Shown here: one piece after another, positions 1 through 5,920 of the stretch | How positions within the stretch are numbered: the stretch's first letter is position 1 | Layout of the letters: the number at the start of each line of letters is the position of its first letter | Source: an uncultured Solobacterium sp. | GTDB lineage: Bacteria; Bacillota_I; Bacilli_A; Erysipelotrichales; Erysipelotrichaceae | DNA: 5,920 nucleotides | Reading direction: 5' to 3' | Assembly: GCA_927911475.1 (NCBI GenBank) | Contig: CAKMPP010000099.1 | Coordinates: 1-5,920 of the forward strand | The notes under the pieces: generated by a model | Seen by the model: the letters and a program-made list of their open reading frames with translations, nothing else | The model's database searches: none | What the model was told of the DNA's origin: nothing | Translations under genes and position numbers: made by a program

Positions 1-19
1 ATTCAAGATCAATATCATG

Positions 20-27
20 AAAGGAGG
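20..27 (+). promoter_or_regulatory. Ribosome binding site that fixes the EIIBC start at 34
   Basis: AAAGGAGG lies 6 nt before ATG 34 and is the best start signal in the region. ATG 117 has no Shine-Dalgarno at a usable distance: the purine-rich run at 81-92 is 24 nt away. This supports 34 as the true start and the break at 81-82 as a frameshift. Confidence 0.75.
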
Positions 28-33
28 ATCAAT

Positions 34-1448
34 ATGAATGAGAATCAAAAATTAGCACAATTTATTTTTGGAAAATTGTTGGAGGAAAGGAGAATGTAGA
101 GTCTGCTACACACTGCATGACACGATTACGCTTAAAGTTAAAAGATAATTCAAAAGCAAATCGTACAAATCTAGAGAATCATTCAGGTATTATTTCTACT
201 CAGGTTGCTGAGGGGAAATTACAAGTGATTATTGGAACACAAGTAGGAGATGTATACGAAGAGTTTATTAAACTTGTACATGTGGTAGAAGAAACTTTGC
301 AAGAAGAAACAAAAGACAAAAATGTTCTAAATCGTTTTGCGGCACTAATCACAAAAATTGTAGTCCCATCATTAGGTGTTTTATGCGCTTGTGGAATTAT
401 TGCAGGTGTTAATTCAATTCTATTATCAACAGGGGTTATCACAAGTGGGGATGGTACAAACATTCTATTATCTAACTTAGGTAATGCATGTTTAACGTTC
501 TTCCCAGTTATTTTAGGTTATACAAGTGCGACTGCATTTGGTATGGATCCATTTATCGGTATGATCCTGGGTGCATTTATGATTTATCCAGGCATGGCTC
601 AGTCGATTAATGCAGGAGATCCATTGTTTACACTATTTGCAGGTACACCTATAGAAATGCCTGTATTTAAAACATTCTTAGGAATTCCAATTATTTTCCC
701 TGCAACAGGATATACATCAACAGTTATTCCTATCATGATGGTTAACTTCTTGGCTTCTAAGATTGAGAAGATTTTAAAACAAGTACTACCGCGTGTAACA
801 AGACAGTTTATGGTTCCTTTCTTTACAATTCTATTTGCGGGAATCGTAGGTGTATTATTAGTTGGACCAATCTCAATGATTATCCAAAACTTATTGCAAG
901 CTGGATTAAATAGTTTGATTTCAACATCTAAGATTTTGGCATTTGCAGTAATTACATTAATTTATCAACCATTGGTTATTTTTGGTTTGCATTGGCCATT
1001 AATTACTTTGGGAATTATGGAATATGGATCATTAGGAAATTCTCTTATTGTAGCGTCAATCTTCCCGGCAAGCTTTGCACATATGGCAGCTTGTCTTGCG
1101 GTATTCCTAAAGAGTAAAGATATGAAGGTAAAGAATATTGCTTTCCCTGCATTCTTGAGTGCATGTTTCTGTATTATCGAGCCTTCGATTTATGGTGTTA
1201 CATTACCAGTTAAGAAGCGTTTTGGTTTCTGCATGATTGGTGGATTAGTAGGTGGTTTAATCTTGGCTTTATCAAATTCCCCAATGTATGCGATTAGTAT
1301 GGGCGTAACAGGTGTTATGTCATTTATTAATCCAAATGTTTCGGGTATTGGTGGACTAGTCTGGGCGGTTATTGCATGTATTGCTGCAATGTTAGTAACA
1401 TTTACTCTTACATTTGTTACATTTCAAGAAACAAAGGAAGTGAAATAA
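34..1448 (+). CDS. PTS sugar transporter EIIBC, frameshifted near its start
   Basis: Membrane permease of the glucose/sucrose/beta-glucoside PTS superfamily, which imports a sugar while phosphorylating it. The ATG at 34 has a strong Shine-Dalgarno (AAAGGAGG, 20-27), and its frame encodes MNENQKLAQFIFGKLL before stopping at TAG 97-99. From base 81 the other frame continues as GGKENVESATHC and runs open to TAA 1446-1448. Restoring one G at 81-82 gives about 471 residues. The EIIB active-site Cys (in THC, bases 114-116) becomes residue 28, followed by the typical TRLRLKLKD strand. The longest uninterrupted frame begins at ATG 117, just after that Cys, so on its own it would be inactive. The EIIC part is strongly hydrophobic and carries GLHWPL (residues 290-295 counted from ATG 117) and EPSIYGVTLP (355-364), the sugar-site Glu motif. 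There is no EIIA domain, so a separate EIIA is needed. Sugar specificity cannot be read. Typed CDS because all but 28 codons are open. Confidence 0.9.
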
Positions 1449-2525
1449 ATGAGTTTTTCCCAAAGAGATAAAATATTTGGGTTGCTGTTTGGTTGTGCTT
1501 ATGGTGACGCAATGGGAATGCCATCTGAAATGATGTGCCGTACAATATTGGATGAAACTTTCCCTGATGGTATCCATGCATTATTACCATCTTCGCAGAA
1601 TGATTTCTTCAAGCGAAAATTTAAAGCAGGTGAGGTGACAGATGATACTGTGAATACCTTACTGGTATGTGATTCAATCATTGAAGATGGAAAATTTGAT
1701 ACGGAATTATACCTTCGTAAATTATTGCGATGGGCAGATGAAAATCCAGAAAAGAATGCTAGTCAGATTGGACCATCTACTTCAAAGGCTTTAGATTTAT
1801 TACGTGCTGGTAAAAGTTATGTAGAGTCTGGAAAATATGGAACTACGAATGGCTCTGCTATGAAAGTTAGCCCGCTTGGGATTCTGCATAATTATCATGA
1901 TATCCAAGGTTTAGTAGATGATGTTTGTAAACTATGCCTGCCAACGCACAATACAAGTATTGCGATTGCAGGTGCGAGTGTTATCGCAACACTGGGTAGC
2001 TATGCTTTACGACATGAATATGATGAAGAAGAAATTTGGTCACTAGCGAAACTTGCAAGTGAAGAGGGAATGAAACATGGTAACCAACTTCCATCACCAT
2101 CGCTATCAAAGAGACTTGATTTAATCCGACAAGATATTAAGACCTTATCTGAGAAAGAGGTCCTTGAAAAACTTGAAACAGTCTACGGTGTTGGTTTTGA
2201 GACTATTGAAACAATTCCGGCTGTACTTGCAATAATTATCCTAAGTAAAGGGAATCCAATGAAGTCTGCTCAATTATCAGCTAATATTGCTGGGGATAGT
2301 GATACGATTGGTTCTATATCCACTGCTATCTGTGGTGCATTTCATCCAGAATTTAATAGTTTAGATATCAAACACATTGAGGAAGTCAATGGAATCAATT
2401 TTAAAAAGTATGTAGATGGATTAGAAAGAGTTTCAAATAAACATAAAAAGGACTCCAATATGATATTGAAGTCCTTTTCAATGGTGCGGATAACAGGAAT
2501 CGAACCTGCACTCCGAAGGAACTAG
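1449..2525 (+). CDS. ADP-ribosylglycohydrolase (DraG/ARH) family protein
   Basis: Predicted cytoplasmic hydrolase of the ADP-ribosyl-glycohydrolase fold, an all-helical enzyme with two metal ions that cleaves N- or O-glycosidic bonds to (ADP-)ribose. Family motifs appear in order: GCAYGDAMGMPSE (15-27), GEVTDDT with the metal-binding Asp pair D65/D66, NGSAMKVSPLGI (134-145), THN (166-168), and the C-terminal metal site AGDSDTIGS (281-289). The ATG directly follows the permease stop with no gap. Its Shine-Dalgarno-like AAAGGAAG (1433-1440) lies inside the permease end, so the two are almost certainly one operon. E. coli yegTUV also places such a hydrolase (YegU) beside a transporter and a kinase. 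The frame is 358 codons, but about the last 25 are encoded by a terminator hairpin and by the antisense of tRNA-Leu, so the native C-terminus probably lies near residue 330. The substrate could be a nucleoside-like glycoside rather than ADP-ribosylated protein. Confidence 0.9.
   Translation: MSFSQRDKIFGLLFGCAYGDAMGMPSEMMCRTILDETFPDGIHALLPSSQNDFFKRKFKAGEVTDDTVNTLLVCDSIIEDGKFDTELYLRKLLRWADENPEKNASQIGPSTSKALDLLRAGKSYVESGKYGTTNGSAMKVSPLGILHNYHDIQGLVDDVCKLCLPTHNTSIAIAGASVIATLGSYALRHEYDEEEIWSLAKLASEEGMKHGNQLPSPSLSKRLDLIRQDIKTLSEKEVLEKLETVYGVGFETIETIPAVLAIIILSKGNPMKSAQLSANIAGDSDTIGSISTAICGAFHPEFNSLDIKHIEEVNGINFKKYVDGLERVSNKHKKDSNMILKSFSMVRITGIEPALRRN
2446..2478. terminator. Bidirectional intrinsic terminator between the glycohydrolase gene and tRNA-Leu
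   Basis: AAAAGGACT (2446-2454) pairs with AGTCCTTTT (2470-2478). After one C/A mismatch the pairing resumes as CAATAT/ATATTG around the centre. The A-run on the left and T-run on the right let it work on both strands. On the minus strand the T-run is one base longer (five Ts) and starts just after the tRNA CCA end. On the plus strand it falls inside the annotated glycohydrolase frame. Confidence 0.8.
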
Positions 2526-2565
2526 ATCCTAAATCTAGCGCGTCTGCCAGTTCCGCCATATCCGC
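2482..2565 (-). tRNA. tRNA-Leu (anticodon UAG), with encoded CCA
   Basis: The minus strand folds as a class II tRNA of 84 nt. The acceptor stem is GCGGATA (2565-2559) with TATCCGC (2492-2486), discriminator A at 2485 and CCA at 2484-2482. The D-arm is GCG..CGC. The anticodon stem is CTAGA/TCTAG around loop TTTAGGA, giving anticodon TAG (UAG), which reads CUN Leu codons. The variable arm has a short TCC-TTC-GGA stem, as expected for Leu, and the T-arm is GCAGG-TTCGATT-CCTGT. The gene lies 50 nt downstream of the esterase stop on the same strand and is followed by the hairpin at 2446-2478. Confidence 0.97.
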
Positions 2566-2575
2566 GTGCTAGATA

Positions 2576-2604
2576 ATAATAGCAGAATAGTATGACGATG
2601 AAAA
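2576..2604 (-). promoter_or_regulatory. Possible tRNA-Leu promoter
   Basis: On the minus strand, TTTTCA (2604-2599) and TATTAT (2581-2576) are 17 nt apart, and the -10 box would put the start a few bases before the tRNA 5' end at 2565. The -35 match is weak. There is no terminator between the esterase and the tRNA, so read-through from the upstream operon could also supply the transcript. Confidence 0.35.
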
Positions 2605-2615
2605 GCATAAATTGA

Positions 2616-3376
2616 TTAATTGTTTGATTGAGTGTTAATTAATTGGTTTACATAGTATGGAAATTGCTTTTCCCACCATGGCCAATCGTGGCTAACGTCG
2701 AATCCCCAGTACTCAACATGAGCTGGGATATTCTTGTATCTGAGTAGTTCTTCTAAGCGATGCGTATCTTCTAACATTGGATGTTCCCAAGCACCCTGTC
2801 CACAACAGATGTATATCTGTTTCTGACGGTATTTTTCAACGTATGGATGTTCATAGTGCATACCGTTGATAAAGTCATTTGGGGAGTTTTGGTAGATGAT
2901 TTCATTGCTATAGGAGCCAAAGAATGGGTAGGTACTGTATACACCAGATAAGCAGATACATCCTGCAAATAAGTCTGGCATACGGAACAAGATATTTAAT
3001 GCGTGGTAAGCACCTAATGAGCATCCTGTTGTATAGATTTTACTTTCTCTTTGGTTATGGTATAAATCACGGAATAGTGGTAGTAGTTCTTGGTGAATGT
3101 AATTGAATATGCTTCATGAGCACTGATACGGTCATGAATATTCTTCCACTCTGCAGACCAAGACTCTCCATCGATGGAGTCACAACATAATACCATGACT
3201 TTTCCTTGATCAATTTGATAGGAAATGGATTGAATTAAGTTGCGGTTTTCGTAGTCATAGAATCTTCCGTCTTGTGATGGAAAGGCAAGTAATACAATGC
3301 CTGCATGACCAAAAACCTTGAACTCCATATCTCGATTTAGATGATAACTATAACTCTTGTGGTAGTTTATCTGCAT
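2616..3376 (-). pseudogene. Alpha/beta-hydrolase, putative esterase family, split by one frameshift
   Basis: Putative cytoplasmic serine hydrolase of the esterase-D-like family. Start ATG 3376 has AAGGAAGTG upstream and overlaps the ATP-grasp gene by 29 nt. Frame one gives 90 good residues, including HLNRDMEFKVFGHAG, FPSQDGRFYDYEN and CCDSIDGESW, up to SAHEAY, then turns to unrelated sequence and stops at 3014. Adding one T at 3105-3107 continues as FNYIHQELLPLFRDLY to the stop at 2616, for about 253 residues in all. The joined protein has the nucleophile elbow GCSLG (Ser120, bases 3012-3026) and a C-terminal GFDVSHDWPWW, whose His230 is the likely catalytic His. Neither fragment is complete: the N-terminal piece lacks the nucleophile, and the downstream frame that opens at 2990 starts after it. 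Typed pseudogene because the break separates catalytic parts, but a sequencing error would explain it equally well. The substrate is unknown. Confidence 0.85.
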
Positions 3377-4578
3377 GTGGCTTCACTTCCTTTTCCGTCA
3401 CAAAATCAACAAACTCATGTAGTTCTTTCATTGTTTTAAAGCGAGCAACGTAGAATTCATTACCCATAGCCGCATCTAATACCTGTGGCATTCTTTCGTG
3501 CATGACGATGTTTGCGCCAAAGCGTTGGAAAATTTCTAGGCCTGAATGTGCGTAGTGGCTACCATCACGTTTACCTACGTGTACACAGTGATAGATAGGG
3601 TGTGGGGATACAATATTTTGTACATGCATGCACATCTTTGCATAGATCATGTAGATGTTTATGTCTTGAGAGTAGTTAATCATGTCTGTCATGTATCCGC
3701 CTGGTGGGCGCATGTTTACTTCTAGACCGATTAAATCACCTTTCTTACCAAGTCCTTCCTTATCTTCAGTCATACGGAAGTACTCTGTATGAAAGAAACG
3801 TGAACGAAGATCAAAGGCATGAATGAGTTTTTCACCCATTTGGTTTAGGTCTTTTGGCATGTCAATTTCATTCCAGAAGATACAGTCTGTCTTTTCATTT
3901 ACAATTTCCATAACTGGGTTTGGGAATACGTGACATGTACGATAAATAATCTTGTTGTTTTCATCTACGATGCCGTCAAATGACAGGATGTATCCTGGGA
4001 TATACTCTTCCATGATATATTCATTAGGAAGTTGAATTTTATAGAAGTCTTCAAGTTCACCATCATTATGAATTTTCCAAGTAGCACTTGAACCTACACC
4101 ATTGTTAGGTTTTACAACAACTGGATAGCCTACTTGAGAGATGAATTCCTTACCTGCATCGAAAGTAGAAACAATATGATAGCGAGCAGTAGGCACATTT
4201 GCCTTATGATAATATGCCTTCATTTCGGACTTTAGCTTATAATGCATGACATCATCAGCTTTATCTCCAGTGGTAATATTAAAGTCCTGACGTAGTTTTG
4301 CGTCTTGAAATAACCAATATTCATTATTGGACTCTAACCAGTCAATCTTGCCATAACGATGTGCAAACCATGCGACCGCACGATATACTTCATCATAATT
4401 CTCGAGTGAACTTACTTGATAGTAATCATCAAAAGCTGACTTTTGTACGTCGCTTAATGAGTTGTAATTTGCTGTCACTGATTGCGAGGGAACGACCACC
4501 TAGCTGTTTCCAAGCGAGTGGGAATTGATAATATGTCTTAGGAAAATTAGGAGAGATAAAGATAAAGTTTTTTTGCAT
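3348..4578 (-). CDS. ATP-grasp domain protein (carboxylate-amine ligase-like), frameshifted near the N-terminus
   Basis: ATP-grasp enzymes use ATP to activate a carboxylate as an acyl phosphate and join it to an amine or thiol. I place the start at ATG 4578, preceded by AGGTGA (4589-4584). It encodes MQKNFIFISPNFP up to LAISD (residue 35). The frame then shifts: skipping the A at 4473 continues as ANYNSLSDVQ, then a block with SSLENYDEVYRA, to the stop at 3348, for about 409 residues. Motifs in the joined protein are GYPVVVKPNNGVGSSA (150-165) with ATP-binding Lys156, EEYIPGYILSFDG (190-202), HTEYF (263-267), and the Mg-binding EVNMRPPGG (286-294) with Glu286, Asn288 and Arg290. Without the shift, the long frame opens only at GTG 4499 and lacks the N-terminal Rossmann-like strand. 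The product is unknown. The overlapping hydrolase gene suggests the two act in one pathway. Confidence 0.88.
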
Positions 4579-4600
4579 AATAATCACCTGCTTCGTGATG

Positions 4601-4634
4601 ATTTTAGCATATTTTAGAGTATAAAGATGAAGAA
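4601..4634 (-). promoter_or_regulatory. Possible promoter of the ATP-grasp/esterase operon
   Basis: On the minus strand, TTCTTC (4634-4629) and TATGCT (4611-4606) are 17 nt apart, with TAAAAT (4606-4601) as an alternative -10. All boxes match the consensus poorly. The location, between the divergent yqeY start and the ligase start, is right for a promoter. Confidence 0.3.
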
Positions 4635-4660
4635 CCAGCATACTTTTTCGCTAGAAAGTC

Positions 4661-4666
4661 TATAAT
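4661..4666 (+). promoter_or_regulatory. Candidate -10 box for yqeY
   Basis: A perfect TATAAT lies 21 nt before ATG 4687, but no convincing -35 box is found at 16-18 nt. The start would fall close to the Shine-Dalgarno, giving a very short leader. An inverted repeat, ACTTT (4642-4646) with AAAGT (4655-4659), sits just upstream and might be an operator or chance. Confidence 0.35.
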
Positions 4667-4686
4667 AGAAACAGGAGGTATTTAAA

Positions 4687-5133
4687 ATGGGTGAACTTTT
4701 ATTACAATTACGAAAAGATAATATGAAGGCAATGAAGGAACATGACTCTCTAACAAAGGGTGTGTTGAGTCTTGTGATTGCCGCAATTACACTTGCGGAG
4801 AAGGAAGCTGGTCATACGTTAGAGAAGAACGATGAACTAGCGTATATTCAGCGTGAAATGAAACAAACAAATGAAACAATTGAGAGTATTCCTGAAAGCC
4901 GTGAAGATTTAAAGGAAGAAGCACAAAAGAAGTTGGCACTACTTTCTTCTTACTTACCAAAGCAGTTATCAGAAGAAGAGATTCATCAAATTATCGAGCA
5001 AATCTTACAAGAGAAGGGGTTAGAACCTCTCAAGCGTAATCAAGGCCCTGTGATGAGAGAGATTCTTGATAAGTATAAGGGTCAAACAGACGGTAAGACT
5101 GTTAACCGCATTCTTGGCACAATCTTGCATTAA
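4687..5133 (+). CDS. yqeY: GatB/YqeY domain-containing protein
   Basis: Small cytoplasmic protein of 148 residues, the usual length for free-standing YqeY. This family resembles the tRNA-binding tail domain of GatB, the amidotransferase subunit that makes Gln-tRNA and Asn-tRNA; the role of the stand-alone form is not firmly known. The N-terminal helical part (MGELLLQLRKDNMKAMKEHD) and the following VLSLVIAAI helix are typical. So are LSSYLPKQLSEEEI (residues about 86-99) and the C-terminal GPVMREILDKYKGQTDGKTVN (about 120-140). Start ATG 4687 has AGGAGGT at 4673-4679 with 7 nt spacing. The gene is transcribed away from the ATP-grasp gene and converges on tcdA. Nothing in it looks damaged. Confidence 0.95.
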   Translation: MGELLLQLRKDNMKAMKEHDSLTKGVLSLVIAAITLAEKEAGHTLEKNDELAYIQREMKQTNETIESIPESREDLKEEAQKKLALLSSYLPKQLSEEEIHQIIEQILQEKGLEPLKRNQGPVMREILDKYKGQTDGKTVNRILGTILH

Positions 5134-5137
5134 AAAA

Positions 5138-5157
5138 CAAGTAACGATAGTTACTTG
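5138..5157 (-). terminator. Intrinsic terminator between convergent yqeY and tcdA
   Basis: CAAGTAAC (5138-5145) and GTTACTTG (5150-5157) form an 8-bp perfect stem with a 4-nt loop. On the minus strand it is followed by six Ts, so it best serves tcdA, whose stop TAA (5153-5151) lies inside the stem. On the plus strand, five nt after yqeY, it is preceded by As but followed by few Ts, so termination of yqeY there is likely weaker. Confidence 0.8.
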
Positions 5158-5888
5158 CGATTATTTGGATCAAAATTTGTAATTTGTCGAACAACTTCGG
5201 CAGCTAATGTAATACCTGCAACAGGTGGTACGAAGGCAGTGGAACCTGGAATACTCCATTTCACTGCTTTTTCTTGTTCTTCATCTGGATATTCAATCGG
5301 TTTGATAGGTGCTTCTATTGAACAACAAACCTGTAAGTCTTTGATGTTACGCGCACGTAATTCATGGCGCATGACTTTTGCGAGTGGGTCATTTTTTGTG
5401 TCGTAGATATCCATGACACGAACTTTTGTTGGATCAAAGCGATTGCCACAACCCATTGCAGAGATGATAGGAACACCTAGTTCTTTCGCTGTGACGATTA
5501 AATCAATCTTAGCGGTAACATTATCAATCGCATCGATAATATAGTCGTATTTACTAAAGTCAAACTGATCTTTGGTTTCTGGTAAATAGAAGACTGGTAG
5601 GGCATTGACGATAGTATCTGGACTAATAGTATGGATGCGTTCCTTCATCACATCCACTTTGTATTGGTCGATGGTTGCGTCGGTTGCGATAAGTTGTCGG
5701 TTGATGTTAGTAAGTGAAACCGTATCATGGTCGACGATGTCGATTTTGCCAATGCCACTGCGTGCTAAAGCTTCGATAGCATATCCGCCAACTCCACCAA
5801 CGCCGAAGACAATTACATGTGCTTGTTGGATTTTATGTAGTGCGTCTCTTCCGATGACGCGTTGTGTTCTAGAAAAACGATTGATCAT
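5151..5888 (-). CDS. tcdA: tRNA threonylcarbamoyladenosine dehydratase (ct6A synthesis)
   Basis: E1-like ATP-dependent enzyme that converts t6A to cyclic t6A at position 37 of ANN-reading tRNAs, formerly called CsdL/YgdL, or YrvM in Bacillus. The 245-residue length is normal. The N-terminus (MINRFSRTQRVIGRDAL) is typical. Next comes the nucleotide-binding loop GVGGVGG (29-35) of the ThiF/MoeB/E1 fold, then IVDHDTVSLTNINRQ (51-65) with the Asp, Asn and Arg that contact ATP. IDAIDN (118-123), CGNRFDPTKV (147-156) and the C-terminal VPPVAGITLAAEVVRQI follow. Start ATG 5888 is the only candidate, as an in-frame stop lies at 5909-5907. No Shine-Dalgarno is seen; instead the ATG overlaps an upstream stop as ATGA, suggesting translational coupling. 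Confidence 0.95.
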   Translation of the reverse strand: MINRFSRTQRVIGRDALHKIQQAHVIVFGVGGVGGYAIEALARSGIGKIDIVDHDTVSLTNINRQLIATDATIDQYKVDVMKERIHTISPDTIVNALPVFYLPETKDQFDFSKYDYIIDAIDNVTAKIDLIVTAKELGVPIISAMGCGNRFDPTKVRVMDIYDTKNDPLAKVMRHELRARNIKDLQVCCSIEAPIKPIEYPDEEQEKAVKWSIPGSTAFVPPVAGITLAAEVVRQITNFDPNNRK

Positions 5889-5920
5889 AGGTTTGGTATA
5901 TACAAATTAAGCTCATCCAG
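5885..5920 (-). CDS. 3' end of an upstream gene, possibly aspS (partial)
   Basis: On the minus strand the window edge opens with LDELNLYIPNL followed by TGA (5887-5885), which overlaps the tcdA ATG by four bases (ATGA). In Bacillus subtilis the tcdA homologue yrvM directly follows aspS, and AspRS proteins often end with a similar LxEL-type strand, so aspS is a reasonable guess. Eleven codons cannot prove it, and one other minus frame is also open here. Confidence 0.4.
   Translation of the reverse strand: MDELNLYIPNL

Noticed and set aside
7..35. Direct repeat GATCAATAT (7-15 and 27-35) around the permease RBS
   Set aside because: Nine AT-rich bases repeated once is weak, and part of it is simply the RBS-to-start spacer. 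No regulator site could be named.
1..37. Possible 3' end of a gene upstream of the permease
   Set aside because: Two frames could end here, TGA 18-20 just before the RBS or TGA 35-37 in an ATGA overlap, and too few codons are present to choose or name a product.
200..463. Minus-strand open frame inside the permease gene
   Set aside because: No start signal or family motif. The plus-strand frame is clearly a PTS permease, so this is a shadow.
2482..2565. tRNA-Leu as an integration site for a mobile element
   Set aside because: No integrase, no repeat of the tRNA 3' end elsewhere in the window, and ordinary bacterial genes on both sides.
2924..3106. Plus-strand open frame antisense to the esterase
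   Set aside because: It lies opposite the family-like esterase reading and has no RBS or recognisable domain.
4429..4641. Separate small protein starting at 4641 on the minus strand
   Set aside because: Its middle part is the true N-terminus of the ATP-grasp protein (from ATG 4578). The residues before 4578 lack an RBS, and those after the frameshift at 4473 are out of frame.
5605..5910. Plus-strand open frame antisense to tcdA
   Set aside because: It has no family resemblance and no RBS, and it is fully explained as the complement of a conserved gene.

Overview
The window is AT-rich with dense genes, strong AGGAGG-type ribosome binding sites and short intergenic gaps, which fits a low-GC Gram-positive bacterium. 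The gene types (a sugar PTS permease, YqeY, and TcdA next to a possible aspS end) fit a gut- or mouth-type Firmicute, perhaps Erysipelotrichaceae-like. That taxonomic guess is inference, because no rRNA or other marker is present.

Layout from left to right. (1) Positions 34-2525, plus strand: a two-gene operon with a glucose/sucrose-superfamily PTS EIIBC permease whose EIIB start is frameshifted, followed directly by an ADP-ribosylglycohydrolase (DraG/ARH) family protein. (2) Positions 2446-2478: a near-perfect hairpin that can terminate transcription from both sides. A tRNA-Leu (anticodon UAG) lies on the minus strand at 2482-2565. The glycohydrolase frame runs through the hairpin and stops inside the antisense of this tRNA. 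(3) Positions 2616-4578, minus strand: an ATP-grasp ligase-like gene and a downstream alpha/beta-hydrolase (putative esterase) overlapping by 29 nt. Each carries one single-base frameshift. (4) Positions 4579-4686: a short divergent control region. (5) Positions 4687-5133, plus strand: yqeY. (6) Positions 5138-5157: a terminator hairpin between convergent genes. (7) Positions 5151-5888, minus strand: tcdA, the ct6A tRNA-modification enzyme, coupled by an ATGA overlap to the last codons of an upstream gene that may be aspS.

How the genes fit together. The permease and glycohydrolase are placed to import a sugar-like compound and cleave a glycosidic bond in it; the substrate is unknown. The ATP-grasp and esterase genes look like a small uncharacterised unit that forms, and then hydrolyses or transfers, a carboxyl derivative. 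yqeY and tcdA are translation-related housekeeping genes.

The most striking feature is three independent one-base indels in three genes within 5.9 kb, each sitting in an otherwise intact coding frame. This looks more like residual assembly error or very recent mutation than old decay. I see no CRISPR array, insertion sequence, phage gene or clearly new defence system.
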